A stretch of 64,000 bases of DNA from Pedinophyceae sp. YPF-701. Its lineage: Eukaryota; Chlorophyta; Pedinophyceae. The number at the start of each line of letters is the position of its first letter. The first letter of the stretch is position 1. The translations under genes and the position numbers were made by a program. The notes below the pieces were generated by a model. That model ran no database searches, was not told the DNA's origin, and saw nothing but the letters and a program-made list of their open reading frames with translations. The stretch is from contig CAJZHL010000003.1 in the NCBI GenBank assembly GCA_916048055.1, positions 1,736,001 to 1,800,000 on the forward strand, read 5' to 3'. This document shows positions 58,527 through 64,000 of the stretch, in pieces.

Positions 58527-61500
58527 TCAGCGCCTCGCGCCGTCGCCGTTGCCGGCACCGGTGCGCTGCAGCACGGAGGACAGGACGTTGCGCTCGGTTT
58601 CGAGGAGCTCGGGGTCCCCGACGGCCTGCGCTTGTGCCGCGAGGTACGGCGCGAAGAGCTCCAGGGCCCGCGCGCTGTCGTCCGAGACTGCGGGGGCGCG
58701 CGATCGCAGAGCACGTGTATGTTTATACAAATGCCGAAATCAGATTCATGCCGACAGACCGTGTGAAAGTGATGGCCTCGCCGATCATCAGAGTGCCACG
58801 GTGCGTGCTGCGCGACTGCGCGTCGTCAGTAGCGGCAAGCGTCAGGTCACGAAACACCCCCCCATCTTATTGATCTACTGCGAGCGATCCTGCGTCAGTT
58901 TCGACCTGCGCGGGCCCGGGAACGAGGCCGCGTTGCTGCCGCGGTAGCGTGCGCACCTGTCAGCGGGCGCGACTGGCGCTCCCACCTCCCGAGCCGCCGC
59001 ACGAGGGGGGGGGGCAGCGGCAAGATGCACAGAGAGGACGGTCCGCCGGCGCCGTCGCCGGGGACGGCGAGGAAGCTGCGCACCGCGCACTCGTCCTCCG
59101 ACTGGTCCTGCAGGTACGGACCCGAGAAGAACCGAGCATGGGCTCCTCCGGCGTCGCGAAACCGCAAAAAAAGACAAACAGGAAAAACAAGTAGGAGCAC
59201 CGTGAATTGTGCTCATGTGTGGTGGGTTGCCGGACCTCTTGTTTGGTGACCGCGCGAACGAGGTCGTCCCGCGGCCAGTTCTCGCAGTACCGCCCTCCCG
59301 CCCACGTCGCGCACTGCTGCGCTGGGGCGTACCATGCGCCGTGGTCGTCCGCCGAGCACGTCGCCGGCGGCGCCCCGCAGCGCTGCCACTCCGCGGCCAG
59401 CCAGCCTCGGAGCAGGTCCGTGTAGCGAGCCAGCAGAACGGCCTTGCGCGCCCCGGAGGACTGGTATAATTCGCCTGAGTCAGGCATTCGATCCAGAGGG
59501 AACGGAACGTCCCTTGTGACCTCGCGGCGCTGCTCCGAGCGGTCTTCGTAGCTCGCAGTGACACGCAGCGGCGTCTCCGCGGCGCCGTCGTTGTTCGGAG
59601 CGCTCACGCGCAGGAGGATTACCCCCCCCCTGACGCCGGCCGCGGTCTTTGGGGACGGGAAGAGCGTCGGGATCTCGATCAGCGGCCTGTCGGACGCGCC
59701 CTCGTCGAACTCCTCGTCCGCGCCCGTGCCATACGCCGCAAGCACCTTCCAGCCCGCGCTGACCGACTCGGGGTCGACGGCCAGCGTCAGGTCGAATACA
59801 AGGGGGTTGACGATGAGGTCGAAGCGGTCCGCCACGCGCTCCTTGAACGCACCTGCGAGCCACGGAGCTTCGTGCGCGTGCAGCCGCTGGTCCTCCGACA
59901 CATGTGCAAACAAGAACCGGCATTATGATACAAACCTTGATCAAGAAGTATGTCATGTTGAAACAACGCAGCCGTGGTCGGTGCGCGACCGCCGCCGCCG
60001 CCCCGCGACGCACCTGGCGTGTGCACCGAGAAGTAGTTCGCGCCGCGCACCGCGACCAGCGCCTCGACGAGCTCCGTGTTGAAATCGAGCCCGACGCCGA
60101 TGACCGTCGTGAAGATGCCCTCGGCGGCGTTGGCGCGGATGCGCGCCAAGAGGCCGCTCTCGCTGGTGTCGCCGAGGTTGGGCTGCGCGTCGGTCACCAG
60201 CAGGATGCGCCGCTCGCGCTCCGCGAGCGAGGCGCGGCTGCACGCGCGGCACCCCCGCAGCTCGGCGGTGCCGCGGTCGTACCTGCGCGCACTCGCAACG
60301 CACATGCAGCGCATCGCGACGCGAGCTCAGTGCCGCGCCGCGAGCTCGCGCGCGTGGTCACGAAAGAGGAACCCACGCAGCGACATCGACTTCGTCTCCC
60401 CTCGAGTCTTGAACACGTGTTTGGTAACGCATCGAAAAGATTATCATTATGCCAACAAGGTGCGCACGAACAAAGCAGGCAAAGGGAAACAGGGCACGCC
60501 TGCGCCGCACCCGAGGGAGATGTCGGTGCCGCCGCTGGCCGCCACGTCCCGCCGAATCTCGCGCTTCAGCCGGTCAACGTCCGTGCACGCCAGCCGCTCC
60601 AGTCCTTTCGGCACGCACGCGTCGTCGTCGAACAGCACGACCCCGAGCCGGTCGTTCCCGCGCAGCTTCTCGATCGCGCCGACGACGGCCTCCACCGCAA
60701 CCTTCATCTTCGTGACGCGGGCCTCTGCGAACGCACGCAATAATGATACACACATCATTCTATGTCCCTGTCCACGCCGCCCGAACGAGAGAAGCGCCAC
60801 GAGAGGCCGTTGTGGCGCTTGCTGGACATCACGAGTTCGCCGCAGGCACGGTCAAGGAAAGCCGGGGTGCGAGGGGGGGGGGGTTATGTGCGTTGTTGTG
60901 GCGCACCGTCCTCGGTGAGCTCGCGCTCCTGGCCCGTGTCGGGGTCGTAGTAGTACCTGTCGAAGGGGCTGAACATCGACCCGGAGATGTCGAGGACCAC
61001 CACGAGATCGATGTCCTTCCGCGCGGCCTGCTCCGCCTGCACGCACGCGCACACCGTAAGCAGGCGACGCGCCGTGGGTGGTCGCCGGGGCGCACGGAGC
61101 TGCTGCTCGTGGCCGCGCAGCGCACGCGCGGGCCGCGCGGAGCTGCCGACCGGCGACGCGGTCTCATGCGCGAAGGGGGGGGGGTGTTGTGCCACAGTGT
61201 GCGGACCGTCATGCCGGAGTCGAGTCCGACGGTCAAGAAGAGGTCGCGCGGGACTGCCGGATCCCCCTCCGCGCGCGGCGAGATCCTCGGCGGGCGCGAC
61301 AGCGCGTAGGAGAACCGCGGGCAGAAGAGCTCCTGGCACGGTGCCTGGTCTGGGCTGCACGGAGCGGGGAGGGCGCCAGGAGGGCGGATCGGGGGGGCGA
61401 AACGGCGCGTGGCGCGGCTGCCCTGGTGCTTCATGCCGCTTGTCGCTGGTCGTCGGGCCACGTCGGAGAAGGGCTGCATGTCCTCCTGGATGACAGAAAG

Positions 61501-62397
61501 CCGCGAAATAGAAACTGACATAGAAACATGGCGAAACGGACATCCAGCGCGGTATGTGCCTACCTGGACGTGTCGAAGAAGTAGTCCTTCACGACGCCGC
61601 CGAACGTGACGTCCGTCGGCAGGGGCAGCTTCCCTGCACGACATCGCACAGCACATCTGGCACCTCTAGCGCCAGGGGCGATCCCCGGCCAACGTGGGGC
61701 CGGGCAGCTGCCGCGCGCTCGCAGTCAATCAGGCGAGGCGTGCGCAAGCAGGCAGCGCCGGCGCGAGGGAGGCATCGTCGCCAGCGACGGCGCACCTGCT
61801 TTGATGTTGGCACGGAAGTTCGAGACGTCCTGCGCGCCGCCCGTGGCGAACCCGAAGTCCGCCTCTGCTGATGCGGAGGGCCCGCTCGCGATGGTGAACG
61901 TCGTCGGACCCGCACCCTGCGGGCTGATCGCAGCGCGTTGCGGCGCCGCAGCAGCACCGCCTCCGGCGACTCCCACGCCCCTCGTGAAGGTGCGCGGAGG
62001 CATTCCCCCCAGGAAGACATCGCGTTCGGCTGCTCGGCGAGCGGGGCGGGGCGTGACGTGTCGAGAAGCAGCACACGAGCGGCGTGTACACTGGGGGTGA
62101 TGTATGGCTCGTTCCGAGCGGCACGCGGACGCTGGCAGTCGCAGAAACCCCGGTCTCACGCGCTTTTTCGTCCTCCTGGCACTGGAAACGCGGATACGTG
62201 CAGAGCGTGCGCGGGCGGGGAGAGGGCGCACGTCGTTGGCATTCGGTGCTGTACTTCCACGTCACCGCTTTTTCGTCGCAGACCTCTCCCTCCTCCTCTT
62301 GCCGCAGATCCCGTCCACCGACGACGGCTGGGAAGATCAGCGCGAGCGCAGCCAGCCCCGCGATGGACGCCCGCAGTCGCGCCATGTTCGTCTTCAT
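58527..62397 (-). CDS. Secreted vWA-domain protein, ten exons
   Basis: Exons 62397-62232, 62029-61796, 61633-61564, 61354-61207, 61036-60907, 60724-60511, 60282-60014, 59852-59236, 59107-58957 and 58687-58527 join with consistent phases and give 719 residues. A signal peptide is visible (basic start, then IAGLAALALIFPAVVGG). Before the vWA come FRANIKAG and KDYFFDTS, blocks that precede vWA domains in related algal and bacterial proteins. The vWA domain has a full MIDAS: DISGS (D222, S224, S226), Thr in GGTDIS, Asp in LLVTDAQPN. After it come beta-rich sequence and a Cys-rich segment (CSADDHGAWYAPAQQCATW), suggesting disulphides. No membrane anchor is seen at the C-terminus. A wall, extracellular-matrix or vacuolar role is likely but unproven. 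ATG 62463 is an alternative start. Confidence 0.87.
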
Positions 62398-62569
62398 AGT
62401 CGTTGGAGCGCTCGATCGCCCCGCAGCGAGCGGGCACGGCGAGCTGAGCGACGCCTGTTCCACGAAACAAACGAATGTCTATTTACACGCGCGCGGAACA
62501 CACACGAACGCACCGAGAGGCCCCCGCGCGGGCCAACACTCCACCACCCAACCTGACTCACGCGCGGCC

Positions 62570-64000
62570 TCAGATCTGGTTCCAGAACTCCGCGCCGGGC
62601 CCGAGCGCGTTCGTACCCCTCTGAACCAGCGTCAGCATGTGCGGCTGCTTCGCGACGTACTCCAGCGCCTCCTCCCGAGACTCCAGCATCCTGCAGCCGC
62701 GCAGACAGCACCGCGGGGCGCGAGCGGCGGTCAGCGCCGTGCGCGGGGTGCGCGGCCGCCTCACCGCGCTGCTCGGGGGGCGCCGGGGCACCGGTCACCA
62801 CATCGAGAGTCTGCGGTTGTTCATAACCAGCGTAACCATATCTGGCTGGTGCTCCAACAACCGCAGGCCGTTGGCGTAGTCCGTGGCCTGGCCGAGCCTG
62901 CAAAGCACCCCCGACGCGGGCCACGCGCCGTGCTCCGGTCGGCAGCCGACCCAGTCCGGCTCGGCTCAGCCACTCGATTCGCGAACGAGAAAAAACAAGA
63001 AAAAAACATCGAGAAATCAAGATTGATCAGAAAGAAGTCGCTCCTTCTTCCAGAAGAGCGTCTCCCTACCGCAGGCGTTCCCAGCGCTCGCGTGCGCGCC
63101 CCGCACCTCGTCAGCTCGTTCACGATGTCGTCAACATCCTCCTCGAGCAGCAGCGGGCTGCGCTCGACCATCGCGTCCACGTTGGCCTCCGGAAACAGCT
63201 CCAGCAGGCTGGCGTGCCGCTCGGGCAGCGCGCCCCACTGGGGCTCGAGCAGCAGCATCGGGCGCTGCAGGCTCGCGACGCGGGGCGGCCGAGCAATGAT
63301 GTCATGCGCAACGATGTGATTGCGCGCGATGTGATTGCGCGACGCGAGTGGAGGGCGTGCTGCGGTCGGAGCGAGCGCGGGGAGGCCGGGGCGTGCCTGC
63401 GCTACGATTTTCTCGATGTTTGCCGTCGGGAGCATCACCCGCAGAGTCACCATCTTCCCCGGCAGCGCGCTACGGTCCGCGATAAGGCCCGCCAGCATGT
63501 CCGGGCGCATGGTCGCGACCGCCCGGTCCAAGCTCGGCAGCAGGGCGAGCAGCTCCGACATGGCCGCGTCGAGCTCCCCCGGCGTCATGCCGAGCCGCTG
63601 GCACAGCGTCGACTGCAGAAGCAGGAAGTTGGGCGCCGCGCTGGTGGGGGCTCCCGGCCGCATGCGCAGCGGCGCGGGCCCGGGCCGGTCGATCCCGACA
63701 TCTGAGGGGCGCGTTCGAGCGCGTCGACGGCGCGGCGGACGCGCTGGGGGCGCGGGCCTTGCAGGTTAGGGCCGCAGGGGGTTTGTGGCCGAGAGCGATG
63801 TGGTCGGCCGTTGCGGACCTGAATCATGCGCGTGCGCATGTCCGTGGCGCTGAACGCGGTCTCGGGCCGCACGACGCGCCCCATGAGCGTCCACGGCTGC
63901 TCGTTGTCGCCTTGCGCTGCTTGCACGCGCCGCGCGACCGCGCGCCGTGGCCGCAGCGTCGCCGATCTCCCGAAGGCGGGCGCCCGGCTGCTGGCGGCGG
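62570..64000 (-). CDS. mTERF-like protein, 5' end cut by the window edge
   Basis: Exons 64000-63819 (partial), 63743-63700, 63640-63397, 63264-63107, 62897-62802 and 62690-62570 fit in phase. The chain contains helical repeats of the mTERF type, such as LLELFPEANVDAMVERSPLL, ALPGKMVTLRVMLP and the matching pair GLRLLEHQPDMVTLV / ALEYVAKQPHMLTLV. mTERF proteins bind organellar DNA or RNA and control transcription, splicing or translation. The N-terminal part at the edge is Ala/Ser/Arg-rich without acidic residues, like a plastid or mitochondrial transit peptide. The start codon is outside the window. The intron 63265-63396 needs a GC donor (CAG|GCACGC), is a multiple of three without a stop, and contains a short tandem repeat. 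The intron 63641-63699 is only 59 nt. Confidence 0.75.
63294..63341. repeat. Three imperfect 15-bp tandem units in an intron
   Basis: Units of the type GATGTGATTGCGCGC occur two to three times in a row. They lie in the stop-free 132-nt intron of the mTERF-like gene. If retained, they would encode a repeating RNHI-like peptide. Confidence 0.7.

Overview
The window is nuclear DNA from a eukaryotic microalga. It is very GC-rich, and almost every gene has short introns whose exon phases can be matched by eye. Several genes belong to families typical of algae and plants: a DUF1336/EDR2-like protein, an EDS5-like MATE carrier, a GPP/HDHD1-type phosphatase and an mTERF-like protein with a transit-peptide-like N-terminus. 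A GC-rich green alga (chlorophyte or prasinophyte) seems the best guess. A haptophyte-type lineage is not excluded, because GC-AG introns look unusually common. I see no prokaryotic features, rRNA, tRNA, CRISPR array, or virus-like or transposon remains.

Layout from left to right. 0.9-2.1 kb: a four-exon ankyrin protein (+). 2.3-10.4 kb: two tandem coiled-coil genes (-) of about 1,544 and 371 residues. 11.0-13.4 kb: an intracellular vWA protein (+). 13.8-15.8 kb: a leucine-rich-repeat protein (-). 16.5-21.0 kb: a large C2-like, coiled-coil, RG-rich protein (-). 22.1-25.3 kb: a HAD phosphatase and a MATE carrier (both +). 26.7-29.0 kb: member A of an unrecognised paralogous family (-). 29.8-32.5 kb: a protein with two U1-type zinc fingers and Ser/acidic tracts (-). 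33.0-35.6 kb: an ERK-type MAP kinase with a TEY loop (-). 36.1-36.9 kb: LSM5 (+). 37.1-41.7 kb: the exosome helicase MTR4 (-). 42.1-44.6 kb: the diflavin reductase TAH18/NDOR1 (+). 44.6-47.0 kb: a long gene-poor stretch. 47.0-49.5 kb: a Ser/Thr kinase (-). 50.5-52.9 kb: member B of the same unrecognised family (-). 54.3-55.5 kb: a TLC-domain membrane protein (-). 55.9-58.0 kb: the DUF1336 protein (-). 58.5-62.4 kb: a secreted ten-exon vWA protein (-). 62.6 kb to the right edge: an mTERF-like gene cut by the window (-).

The genes do not form one pathway. Several are core housekeeping: LSM5 and MTR4 act in RNA processing and decay, and TAH18 in cytosolic Fe-S assembly. The most unusual items are: (1) the two paralogs about 24 kb apart, which share KGAYF and DWWRT blocks and a conserved phase-1 intron and match no family I know; (2) an RG-rich tail whose RGRGPP coding runs through all three frames in succession; (3) splice sites dominated by GTGCG donors, with 5-6 GC-AG introns among about 66; and (4) a UBL-like/zinc-finger/Ser-acidic architecture.

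All exon joins were inferred by eye from reading-frame phase and family similarity. None was checked against transcripts. Start codons are the least certain part of most models.
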